Assembly: GCF_001651805.1 (NCBI RefSeq)
Contig: NZ_CP015839.1
Location: forward strand, 2,046,001 to 2,110,000
DNA: 64,000 bases
Reading direction: 5' to 3'
From: Marinobacterium aestuarii
GTDB lineage: Bacteria; Pseudomonadota; Gammaproteobacteria; Pseudomonadales; Balneatricaceae
The notes beneath the pieces were generated by a model, which saw nothing but the letters and a program-made list of their open reading frames with translations, searched no databases and was not told the origin of the DNA. Numbering within the stretch: the first letter of the stretch is position 1; each line of letters begins with the position of its first letter. The translations under genes were made by a program, and so were the position numbers. Positions 56,243 through 64,000 of the stretch are shown piece after piece.

Positions 56243-57376
56243 ATGGCTGAAGCAAAACAACTGAGCGGCGCCGGTCTTCGTGGTCAGTCTGCCGGCGCAA
56301 CTGCGCTCTGTACCGTGGGTCAGTCCGGTGCCGGTCTGACCTACCGTGGCTATGATATTAGCGAACTCGCCGACAAGGCGCAGTTTGAAGAAGTGGCCTA
56401 CCTGCTGCTGTACGGCAAGTTGCCTAACCGGGCTGAACTTGACGCATACATCACACGGCTCAAGGGTTATCGTGGTCTGCCCCAGGCGCTGAAAACCGTG
56501 CTGGAGCAGATTCCGGCGGATGCCCATCCGATGGATGTCATGCGTACCGGCTGCTCAATGCTGGGCAACCTGGAAACCGAACACAGCTTTGCCGAACAGC
56601 ATGATCACATTGATCGCATGCTGGGCAGCTTCCCGTCGATCATCTGTTACTGGTACCGCTACAGCCACGATGGTGTGCGCATTGACACCACAGCGCCCGA
56701 GGTCGATTCCATAGGCGGTCATTTCCTGACCCTGCTGCGCGGTGAAAAGCCTAACGAGCTGCATGAGCGCGTCATGAACGTGTCGCTGATTTTGTACGCC
56801 GAGCACGAATTCAATGCCTCGACCTTTGCGGCCCGCGTCTGTGCCTCCACGCTGTCCGACATACATTCCAGCGTTACGGCGGCCATAGGCACGCTGCGTG
56901 GCCCGCTGCATGGCGGCGCCAACGAAGCCGCCATGGAAATGATCGAGAACTGGACGTCGGCGGACGAGGCCGAGCGCGAAATCATGGGCATGCTTGAGCG
57001 CAAGGAAAAGATCATGGGCTTTGGTCACGCGATCTACCGTGAGTCCGACCCGCGCAATGCCCTGATCAAAAAATGGTCCAAGCGGCTGGCTGACGAAGTG
57101 GGTGATACAGTGCTGTACCCGGTCTCCGAACGTTGCGAAGCTGTGATGTGGCGCGAGAAGAAGCTGTTCTGCAACGCCGACTTCTTCCATGCTTCGGCCT
57201 ATCACTTCATGGGGATCCCGACCAAGCTGTTTACGCCGATCTTTGTGTGTTCCCGCGTCAGCGGCTGGACCGCCCACATTATCGAGCAGCGTGCCAACAA
57301 CCGCATTATCCGCCCCAGCGCCGATTATACCGGCCCTGAGCACGCGGACTGGATTGCGATCGAAGATCGCGCCTGA
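56243..57376 (+). CDS. prpC: 2-methylcitrate synthase
   Basis: AAGGAG precedes the ATG at 56243, giving 377 residues. Citrate-synthase-fold motifs include GLTYRGYDISELADKAQFEE, the active-site His in LRGPLHGGANE and in GFGHAIYRESDPR, and the Asp region CNADFFHASAYHFMG. The short length and the context mark it as PrpC, which joins propionyl-CoA with oxaloacetate. Confidence 0.93.
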   Translation: MAEAKQLSGAGLRGQSAGATALCTVGQSGAGLTYRGYDISELADKAQFEEVAYLLLYGKLPNRAELDAYITRLKGYRGLPQALKTVLEQIPADAHPMDVMRTGCSMLGNLETEHSFAEQHDHIDRMLGSFPSIICYWYRYSHDGVRIDTTAPEVDSIGGHFLTLLRGEKPNELHERVMNVSLILYAEHEFNASTFAARVCASTLSDIHSSVTAAIGTLRGPLHGGANEAAMEMIENWTSADEAEREIMGMLERKEKIMGFGHAIYRESDPRNALIKKWSKRLADEVGDTVLYPVSERCEAVMWREKKLFCNADFFHASAYHFMGIPTKLFTPIFVCSRVSGWTAHIIEQRANNRIIRPSADYTGPEHADWIAIEDRA

Positions 57377-57505
57377 TATCCCTGGCGCTCGTACCGCGAG
57401 CGCCCTGTTCACTTTTATGCTCAGCCAGACAGCCGCCAGCAATATTCCCTGAGGAGTGATGCGGGTGCTATCTGGCAGAGCACCACTCGATGGAGTCCCG
57501 GCGCC

Positions 57506-60100
57506 ATGAACACTCAATACCGCAAATCCCTGCCCGGCACCGATCTGGATTATTTCGACACCCGTGCCGCCGTCGAAGCGATCCAGCCTGGCGCCTACGC
57601 CCAGCTTCCCTATACCTCCCGTGTGCTGGCCGAAAACCTGGTGCGCCGTTGCGATCCTGCGACCCTGACCGATTCCCTGAAACAGTTTATCGAGCGCAGG
57701 CGTGATCTGGATTTCCCTTGGTATCCCGCCCGTGTTGTCTGCCACGACATCCTGGGTCAGACCGCGCTGGTGGATCTTGCCGGCCTGCGTGATGCCATTG
57801 CCGAGCAGGGCGGCGATCCGTCCAAGGTTAACCCGGTGGTGCCGACCCAGCTGATCGTCGACCACTCCCTGGCCGTTGAGCACGGCGGTTTTGAAAAGGA
57901 TGCCTTTGACAAGAACCGCAGCATCGAAGATCGCCGCAATGAAGACCGTTTCCACTTTATTAACTGGACCAAGAAGGCGTTCAAGAACGTCGACGTGATT
58001 CCGCCCGGCAACGGCATCATGCACCAGATCAACCTCGAGAAAATGTCACCGGTTATCCAGGCCCGTGAGGGTGTCGCCTTTCCCGATACCCTGGTGGGTA
58101 CGGACAGCCACACGCCCCACGTGGATGCCCTGGGCGTTATCGCCATCGGCGTCGGCGGCCTGGAAGCGGAAAGCGTGATGCTCGGCCGCGCCTCCTGGAT
58201 GCGCCTGCCCGACATCATTGGTGTCGAGCTGACCGGTACCCGCCAGCCTGGCATTACCGCCACCGATATAGTGCTGGCGGTCACCGAATTCCTGCGCGCC
58301 CAGAAGGTTGTATCCTCCTACCTGGAATTCTTCGGCGAAGGTGTGGCGGCGCTGACCTTGGGTGACCGGGCCACCATTTCCAACATGACGCCGGAGTTTG
58401 GTGCCTCGGCGGCGATGTTCTACATCGATGACCAGACCATCGACTACCTGCGTATTACCGGTCGTGACGATGACCAGGTCAAGCTGGTGGAAAACTACGC
58501 CAAAACCACCGGCCTCTGGGCAGACAGTCTGGTGGATGCGCAGTACGAACGTGTGCTGACATTCGACCTGTCGAGCGTAGGCCGCAATATCGCCGGCCCC
58601 TCGAATCCCCATGCGCGGGTTCCGACCTCCGAGCTTGCCGCCCGCGGCATCTCTGGTACGGTGGAAAACGAGCCCGGCCTGATGCCGGATGGCGCTGTCA
58701 TTATCGCCGCTATCACCAGCTGCACCAACACCAGCAACCCGCGCAATGTCATTGCCGCAGGCCTGCTGGCGCGCAACGCCAATGCCCGTGGCCTGAGCCG
58801 CAAGCCCTGGGTGAAAACCTCCCTGGCGCCGGGCTCCAAAGCGGTGCAGTTGTACCTGGAAGACGCCAAGCTGCTGCCGGAGCTCGAGCAGCTGGGCTTT
58901 GGCATCGTCGGTTTTGCCTGCACCACCTGTAACGGCATGAGCGGCGCGCTGGACCCGAAAATCCAGCAGGAAGTCATCGACCGCGACCTCTATGCAACGG
59001 CGGTACTGTCAGGTAACCGCAATTTCGATGGCCGCATTCATCCCTATGCCAAGCAGGCCTTCCTGGCTTCACCGCCGCTGGTGGTGGCCTACGCCATCGC
59101 CGGAACCATCCGCTTTGATATCGAAAAGGATGTGCTGGGCATCGACAAGGATGGCCAGCCGGTGACACTGAAGGATCTGTGGCCGAGTGATGAAGAGATT
59201 GATGCGATTGTGAAGGCCAGCGTCAAGCCTGAGCAGTTCCGCCAGGTCTATATCCCGATGTTCGCCGTCGAGGAGGATAACGGTGAGCAGGTGATGCCGT
59301 TGTACGACTGGCGCCCGCAGAGCACCTATATTCGCCGTCCGCCCTACTGGGAAGGCGCCCTGGCCGGCGAACGTACCATGAAAGGCATGCGCCCGCTGGC
59401 GGTGCTGGGCGACAACATCACCACCGACCACCTGTCGCCCTCCAATGCGATTCTGCTGGACAGCGCCGCTGGTGCCTACCTGCACAAGATGGGCCTGCCG
59501 GAGGTGGACTTCAACTCCTATGCCACCCACCGCGGCGACCACCTGACGGCGCAGCGCGCAACCTTTGCCAACCCGAAACTGTTCAATGAAATGGTGCAGG
59601 AAAACGGCAAGGTGAAGCAGGGCTCACTGGCGCGTATCGAGCCCGAAGGCAAGGTCTCCCGCATGTGGGAGGCGATTGAGACTTATATGGAGCGCAAGCA
59701 GCCGCTGATCATCGTGGCCGGTGCTGACTATGGCCAGGGATCGTCCCGCGACTGGGCGGCCAAGGGTGTGCGCCTGGCCGGGGTTGAGGTCATTGTGGCC
59801 GAAGGCTTCGAGCGTATCCACCGCACCAACCTGGTGGGCATGGGGGTATTGCCGCTGGAGTTTATGCCCGGTGAGAACCGTCATACTTACGCCATCGATG
59901 GTACCGAAACCTATGATGTGATCGGCGAACCCACCCCCCGTGCGGAGCTAACGCTGGTGATTAACCGTCGCAACGGTGAGCAGGTCGAGGTGCCGGTGCG
60001 CTGCCGCCTGGATACTGCCGAGGAAGTGTCAATCTATGCCGCCGGTGGCGTGCTGCAGCGCTTTGCGCAGGACTTCCTTGAATCTACTCTTAGCGCCTGA
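57506..60100 (+). CDS. acnD: Fe/S-dependent 2-methylisocitrate dehydratase
   Basis: The 864 residues are aconitase-like with three Fe-S Cys in TSCTNTSNP and CTTCNGMSG. The substrate motifs LVGTDSHTPHVDALGVIAIG and YGQGSSRDWAAKG are present. Length and the neighbouring prpF mark it as AcnD rather than AcnA. With PrpF it forms the Fe-S route from 2-methylcitrate towards 2-methylisocitrate. Confidence 0.93.
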   Translation: MNTQYRKSLPGTDLDYFDTRAAVEAIQPGAYAQLPYTSRVLAENLVRRCDPATLTDSLKQFIERRRDLDFPWYPARVVCHDILGQTALVDLAGLRDAIAEQGGDPSKVNPVVPTQLIVDHSLAVEHGGFEKDAFDKNRSIEDRRNEDRFHFINWTKKAFKNVDVIPPGNGIMHQINLEKMSPVIQAREGVAFPDTLVGTDSHTPHVDALGVIAIGVGGLEAESVMLGRASWMRLPDIIGVELTGTRQPGITATDIVLAVTEFLRAQKVVSSYLEFFGEGVAALTLGDRATISNMTPEFGASAAMFYIDDQTIDYLRITGRDDDQVKLVENYAKTTGLWADSLVDAQYERVLTFDLSSVGRNIAGPSNPHARVPTSELAARGISGTVENEPGLMPDGAVIIAAITSCTNTSNPRNVIAAGLLARNANARGLSRKPWVKTSLAPGSKAVQLYLEDAKLLPELEQLGFGIVGFACTTCNGMSGALDPKIQQEVIDRDLYATAVLSGNRNFDGRIHPYAKQAFLASPPLVVAYAIAGTIRFDIEKDVLGIDKDGQPVTLKDLWPSDEEIDAIVKASVKPEQFRQVYIPMFAVEEDNGEQVMPLYDWRPQSTYIRRPPYWEGALAGERTMKGMRPLAVLGDNITTDHLSPSNAILLDSAAGAYLHKMGLPEVDFNSYATHRGDHLTAQRATFANPKLFNEMVQENGKVKQGSLARIEPEGKVSRMWEAIETYMERKQPLIIVAGADYGQGSSRDWAAKGVRLAGVEVIVAEGFERIHRTNLVGMGVLPLEFMPGENRHTYAIDGTETYDVIGEPTPRAELTLVINRRNGEQVEVPVRCRLDTAEEVSIYAAGGVLQRFAQDFLESTLSA

Positions 60101-60194
60101 TCGTTACTCAAAGGGTTTGCGGGGCGCGGTTGCGCGCGCCGCGGGCTCGTCAGGAGCTTTTCACCACGGGACCGCTTTCAAAGGAACAGCTGCC

Positions 60195-61385
60195 ATGGCT
60201 CATGTCGCTCAAGTAAAAATTGCCGCTACCTATATGCGTGGCGGCACCAGCAAGGGTGTGTTTTTTAACCTGGATGATCTTCCGGCGTCGGCCCAGACAC
60301 CGGGCAAGGCGCGTGATGCGCTCTTGCTGCGCGTTATCGGCAGTCCCGATCCCTACGGCAAACAGACCGATGGCATGGGGGGCGCCACTTCCAGCACCAG
60401 CAAGACTGTCATCCTGTCCAAAAGCACTCAGCCGGATCACGATGTCGATTACCTGTTCGGCCAGGTCTCTATCGACAAGCCCTTTGTCGACTGGAGCGGC
60501 AATTGCGGCAACCTCACCGCGGCGGTCGGCTCCTTTGCCATCAGCAGCGGCCTGGTTGATGCCAGCCGTGTGCCTGAAAACGGTGTCGCCGTTGTGCGGA
60601 TCTGGCAGGTGAATATCCGCAAGACCATCATCGCCCATGTCCCCATTACGGATGGTGCGGTGCAGGAGACCGGTGACTTTGAACTGGACGGCGTGACCTT
60701 CCCGGCGGCGGAAGTGCAGGTCGAGTTCATGGACCCGGCCGACGGCGACGGCGCCATGTTCCCGACCGGTAACCTGGTCGATGAGCTGGAAGTACCGGAC
60801 GCGGTGGTCGCCGGCGGCGTGATTCGGGCGACCCTGATCAATGCCGGTATACCGACGATCTTCGTCAATGCCTCCGATCTTGGCTACACCGGTACCGAGT
60901 TGCAGGATGCCATCAACGGTGATGACCAGGCCCTGGCCCGGTTCGAAACCCTGCGCGCCCATGGTGCGCTGCGCATGGGGCTGATTTCAAATCTGGAGGA
61001 AGCCGCCACGCGTCAGCATACGCCCAAGGTGGCCTTTGTCGCGGGTCCTGCCGACTATGTGTCGTCCAGCGGCAAGCCGGTCTCCACTGACGATGCAGAC
61101 CTGCTGGTGCGGGCACTGTCCATGGGCAAGCTGCACCATGCCATGATGGGGACAGCGGCGGTGGCCATCGGTACGGCGGCGGCGATACCGGGCACCCTGG
61201 TGAACCTGGCCGCCGGCGGCGGTGAGCGCCATGCGGTGCGCTTCGGGCACCCCTCTGGCACCCTGCGAGTTGGTGCCCAGGCGACCCGGGTCGATGGCGA
61301 CTGGGTGGTGCAAAAAGCGGTCATGAGCCGCAGTGCCCGGGTGCTGATGGAAGGCTGGGTGCGTGTGCCGGGCGATGTATTCTGA
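60195..61385 (+). CDS. prpF: 2-methylaconitate cis-trans isomerase
   Basis: The ATG at 60195 follows AAAGGAAC; an open frame further upstream overlaps acnD and is not used. The 396 residues begin with the family pattern KIAATYMRGGTSKGVFFNLD and contain DWSGNCGNLTAAVGSFAI, the active-site Lys/Cys region of the PrpF (DAP-epimerase-like) fold. It isomerises the trans product of AcnD. Confidence 0.93.
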   Translation: MAHVAQVKIAATYMRGGTSKGVFFNLDDLPASAQTPGKARDALLLRVIGSPDPYGKQTDGMGGATSSTSKTVILSKSTQPDHDVDYLFGQVSIDKPFVDWSGNCGNLTAAVGSFAISSGLVDASRVPENGVAVVRIWQVNIRKTIIAHVPITDGAVQETGDFELDGVTFPAAEVQVEFMDPADGDGAMFPTGNLVDELEVPDAVVAGGVIRATLINAGIPTIFVNASDLGYTGTELQDAINGDDQALARFETLRAHGALRMGLISNLEEAATRQHTPKVAFVAGPADYVSSSGKPVSTDDADLLVRALSMGKLHHAMMGTAAVAIGTAAAIPGTLVNLAAGGGERHAVRFGHPSGTLRVGAQATRVDGDWVVQKAVMSRSARVLMEGWVRVPGDVF

Positions 61386-61434
61386 GGCGCTATCCTGAAG
61401 GTTAGGGGGGCGGCCGCCCCCGGGGAGCAGGAAA

Positions 61435-62919
61435 ATGTCCGATACCTTTGATCTGAACGAGCGTCCGGATTACGACCGGGTCATCCAGGATATCGCCGAT
61501 TATGTGCTGAACTACGAAATCGAGAGCCCGGAGGCGTTGGATACCGCCCGAAACTGCCTGATGGATACCCTGGGATGCGGCTTGCTGGCGCTGCGATTCC
61601 CTGAGTGTACCAAGCTCCTGGGACCGATAGTGGAAGGTACGGTCGTGCCCAACGGTGCCCGCGTGCCGGGTACCCGGTTGCGGCTGGATCCGGTCAAGGC
61701 GGCCTGGGATATCGGCTGTATCATTCGCTGGCTCGATTACAACGATACTTGGCTTGCGGCCGAGTGGGGTCACCCATCCGACAATCTTGGCGGCATCCTG
61801 GCGGTGGCGGACCATCTGTCTCAGGTTCGCAGCGCCCAGGGCAGGGCGCCGTTGATGATGCGTGAGGTGCTCGAGGCCATGATCAAGGCCCACGAGATCC
61901 AGGGGGTTATCGCGCTGGAAAACTCATTTAACCGCGTTGGTCTCTGCCACGTGCTGCTGGTCCGCGTCGCCTCCACGGCGGTGGTGACCAAACTGATGGG
62001 TGGCGACCGCGATACTATCATGGCAGCGCTGTCCCAGGCCTGGGTCGATGGTTCGGCGCTGCGGACCTATCGTCACGCGCCGAATGCCGGATCCCGAAAG
62101 TCCTGGGCGGCGGGGGACGCCACCTCCCGCGCCGTGCGACTGGCGGACCTGTCGATGCGCGGTGAAATGGGTATCCCGGGTGTACTGAGTGCCAGGCAGT
62201 GGGGCTTTTATGACGTGTCTTTCAGCAAGACCTGCGCCGACCAGCAGAGCAAGCCTGAGGGTGAGCGCCAGTTCAGCCTGCCGCAGCCCTATGGCAGCTA
62301 TGTGATGGAAAACGTGCTGTTCAAGATCTCCTTCCCGGCCGAGTTCCACGCCCAGACCGCTGCCGAAGCCGCTGTGTGTCTGCACCCGCAGGTGAGGCAT
62401 CGACTGGATCAGATCGAGAAGATCGTGATCCGGACCCACGAATCAGCCATTCGGATTATCTCCAAGGTCGGTGCGCTGGCCAATGCCGCTGATCGCGATC
62501 ACTGCCTGCAGTACATGATCGCCGTACCCCTGGCGTTCGGTAACCTCATGGCTGAACACTATGAGGACGATTTTCACGCCGCCCATCCGATTATCGATGA
62601 ACTGCGCAACAAGATGGTCATTGTCGAAGACAAGCGCTACACCGCGGAGTACCTGGAAGCGGACAAGCGCTCCATTGCCAATGCCATCCAGGTGTTCTTT
62701 GTTGATGGCAGCAGTACCGACGAGGTAGCTGTCGAGTATCCGCTGGGACATCGCCGTCGTCGTGCCGAGGGCATACCGCTGCTGGAAGACAAGTTCAGGG
62801 CGAATCTGGCCACGCGTTTTCCGGCGGCGCGCAGCAAACAAATCTTTGATCTGTGCAGGGATCAGGTCGCGCTGGAAGCCATGCCGGTTAACGCCTTTAT
62901 GGACCTGTTCGTAATCTGA
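61435..62919 (+). CDS. prpD: 2-methylcitrate dehydratase PrpD
   Basis: The 494-residue MmgE/PrpD protein has GGGGAGCAGG before its ATG. Family segments are [40 protein letters not shown] and the C-terminal [12 protein letters not shown] with FPAARSK. PrpD dehydrates 2-methylcitrate without a cluster. It coexists with AcnD and PrpF here, so the cell has two routes to the same step. It is the last gene of the operon. Confidence 0.93.
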   Translation: MSDTFDLNERPDYDRVIQDIADYVLNYEIESPEALDTARNCLMDTLGCGLLALRFPECTKLLGPIVEGTVVPNGARVPGTRLRLDPVKAAWDIGCIIRWLDYNDTWLAAEWGHPSDNLGGILAVADHLSQVRSAQGRAPLMMREVLEAMIKAHEIQGVIALENSFNRVGLCHVLLVRVASTAVVTKLMGGDRDTIMAALSQAWVDGSALRTYRHAPNAGSRKSWAAGDATSRAVRLADLSMRGEMGIPGVLSARQWGFYDVSFSKTCADQQSKPEGERQFSLPQPYGSYVMENVLFKISFPAEFHAQTAAEAAVCLHPQVRHRLDQIEKIVIRTHESAIRIISKVGALANAADRDHCLQYMIAVPLAFGNLMAEHYEDDFHAAHPIIDELRNKMVIVEDKRYTAEYLEADKRSIANAIQVFFVDGSSTDEVAVEYPLGHRRRRAEGIPLLEDKFRANLATRFPAARSKQIFDLCRDQVALEAMPVNAFMDLFVI

Positions 62920-63013
62920 ATTGATTGGCCGCTGGTACCTGTTGCCGAAGGCGCTGTCAGTTTCGCTGCCAGGTCTTTCTATTCAGCGGTGTGTTTATCG
63001 GCATGAGGGGGCT

Positions 63014-63829
63014 TCAGATCTGGCGTACCAAACGGGCTTCGGAAATGATACGGGTGGCGATTTCCTCCACCGAAAAGGTGGTGGTATTGATGTACGGGAT
63101 CTGTTCCTGGCGAAACAGTCGCTCGATGGTGCGCACCTCCAGGGTGCACTGATCGAGGGATGCGTAGCGGCTGTTGGCGCGGCGTTCGTGGCGAATGGCC
63201 GCCAGCTGAAAGGGGTCTATGGTAAGGCCGTACAGCTTGGCGCGGTGGGGCTCCAGGGAATCGGGCAGGCCCTGCAGCGCCATGTCCTCTTCGGTGAAGG
63301 GGTAGTTGGCCGCACGGATACCGTATTGCATCGCCATATAAAGGCAGCTGGGCGTTTTGCCTGAGCGCGACACGCCCACCAGAATGATGTCGGCGCGGTC
63401 GTACTGCTGAGTGCGGGCGCCATCGTCGTTGTCGATGGCGAAATTAACCGACTCTATCCGGTCCTTGTAGCGGTTCATTTCCTGGATGCCGTGGGATTTG
63501 CCAACCGTATAGGTTGAGTGCACACCCAGCTCCTTCTCCAGAGGCTTGATGAAGGTCGCGAAGACATCGATCATCATGCCGTTGCACTGGGCAATGCAGG
63601 CGCGTATGTCTTCATTGACGATGGTGTCCAGAATGATGGGCCGAACCTGATCCTCTTCTATCGCCGCGTTGATCTGCAGTGCCACCGCATGGGCCTTTTC
63701 AAGGGTGTCTATATAGGGCAGTGTGACCTTTTTGAACTCGATGCCATCGAACTGCGACAGCAGGCTGTTGCCCAGGGTTCCGGCGGTAATTCCGGTGCCG
63801 TCCGAAATAAAGAATGCGGTACGTTTCAT
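63014..63829 (-). CDS. ppsR: Phosphoenolpyruvate synthase regulatory protein (bifunctional kinase/phosphorylase)
   Basis: The 271-residue DUF299 protein begins [20 protein letters not shown] and holds the P-loop [10 protein letters not shown] in the middle, then [20 protein letters not shown]. It phosphorylates PEP synthase with ADP and reverses this with phosphate, linking gluconeogenesis to energy state. The gene is on the minus strand and ppsA probably starts, divergent, just right of the window. It adjoins the propionate cluster, whose pyruvate output needs PpsA. Confidence 0.93.
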   Translation of the reverse strand: MKRTAFFISDGTGITAGTLGNSLLSQFDGIEFKKVTLPYIDTLEKAHAVALQINAAIEEDQVRPIILDTIVNEDIRACIAQCNGMMIDVFATFIKPLEKELGVHSTYTVGKSHGIQEMNRYKDRIESVNFAIDNDDGARTQQYDRADIILVGVSRSGKTPSCLYMAMQYGIRAANYPFTEEDMALQGLPDSLEPHRAKLYGLTIDPFQLAAIRHERRANSRYASLDQCTLEVRTIERLFRQEQIPYINTTTFSVEEIATRIISEARLVRQI

Positions 63830-64000
63830 GGCGTGCGTCCAGGTTTTGGGGCCGTTGGGATGGCGGCTTAGCGGCTTGCAAACCGCTGAATTTTGGCACT
63901 ATAACAGATTTTTACGTAGTTAAATTACATCCCCGGAGGCGGCGATTTTCTGCTAAAACTGCAGTATTATCCCGGCTGCTTCCGTCGTTTGCGGACAGTT
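63830..64000. promoter_or_regulatory. Divergent promoter region of ppsR (and probably ppsA)
   Basis: 171 bases up to the window end without a coding start. ppsA on the plus strand is expected beyond the edge by analogy with Pseudomonas; no part of it is visible here. Confidence 0.4.

Noticed and set aside
56555-58024. Minus-strand frame of 489 codons across prpC and acnD
   Set aside because: It spans two clear plus-strand genes and the gap between them, so it is an antisense artefact.

Overview
The window joins two unlike halves of what looks like a marine gammaproteobacterial chromosome (Oceanospirillales/Pseudomonadales type). The clues are the core gene order ptp-murB-rne-rluC, a Pseudomonas-style 2-methylcitrate cluster with acnD and prpF, ThrH, and ppsR at the right edge. 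No tRNA, rRNA or CRISPR array was seen.

Positions 1 to about 23,280 are accessory DNA. The left edge cuts an SMC-type ATPase that overlaps a JetD-like Toprim gene, so this is the tail of a Wadjet/Mks-type anti-plasmid condensin system. After an IS3 remnant comes a minus-strand module (9054 to 1949): a zinc-ribbon/glycine-zipper protein, a Bet annealing protein, a YqaJ exonuclease, a MoxR/CobS-type AAA+ ATPase, a DUF3150 protein, a small protein, a VWA/HExxH CobT-like protein and RadC. This order resembles the recombination block of SXT/R391-type conjugative elements. A complete IS5-family copy with a TTAG target duplication separates the module from an 8.75 kb, two-gene minus-strand operon (19136 to 10387). 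That operon encodes 1931- and 985-residue beta-rich proteins without signal peptides that I cannot assign. It is the best candidate here for an undescribed system. Positions 20,000 to 23,010 hold an IS1380-family copy and wreckage of IS30 and IS1182 transposases. A tandem GGGGGTAT motif at 23219-23238 marks the probable island edge.

Positions 23,387 to 64,000 are ordinary chromosome. In order: a LysR regulator with an NfsB-type nitroreductase; a solitary aceE; a GcvA-like LysR; a divergent LysR with tmpA-tmpB (oxidation of a trimethylammonium phosphonate to glycine betaine); and a convergent operon of a PhnA-like hydrolase, a Dpp-type ABC importer and a HAD phosphatase, which may feed the same pathway. 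Then come ptp-murB, rne, rluC with a KfrA-like coiled-coil gene, cysB, thrH, a secreted subtilase, pabB and an alpha/beta hydrolase. The last block is gntR-prpB-prpC-acnD-prpF-prpD for propionate use, followed by ppsR. A palindrome built on GTGTCGACAC lies before both the hydrolase and gntR, which suggests one regulon.

Calls rest on reading the sequence and on remembered family features. No database search was run.
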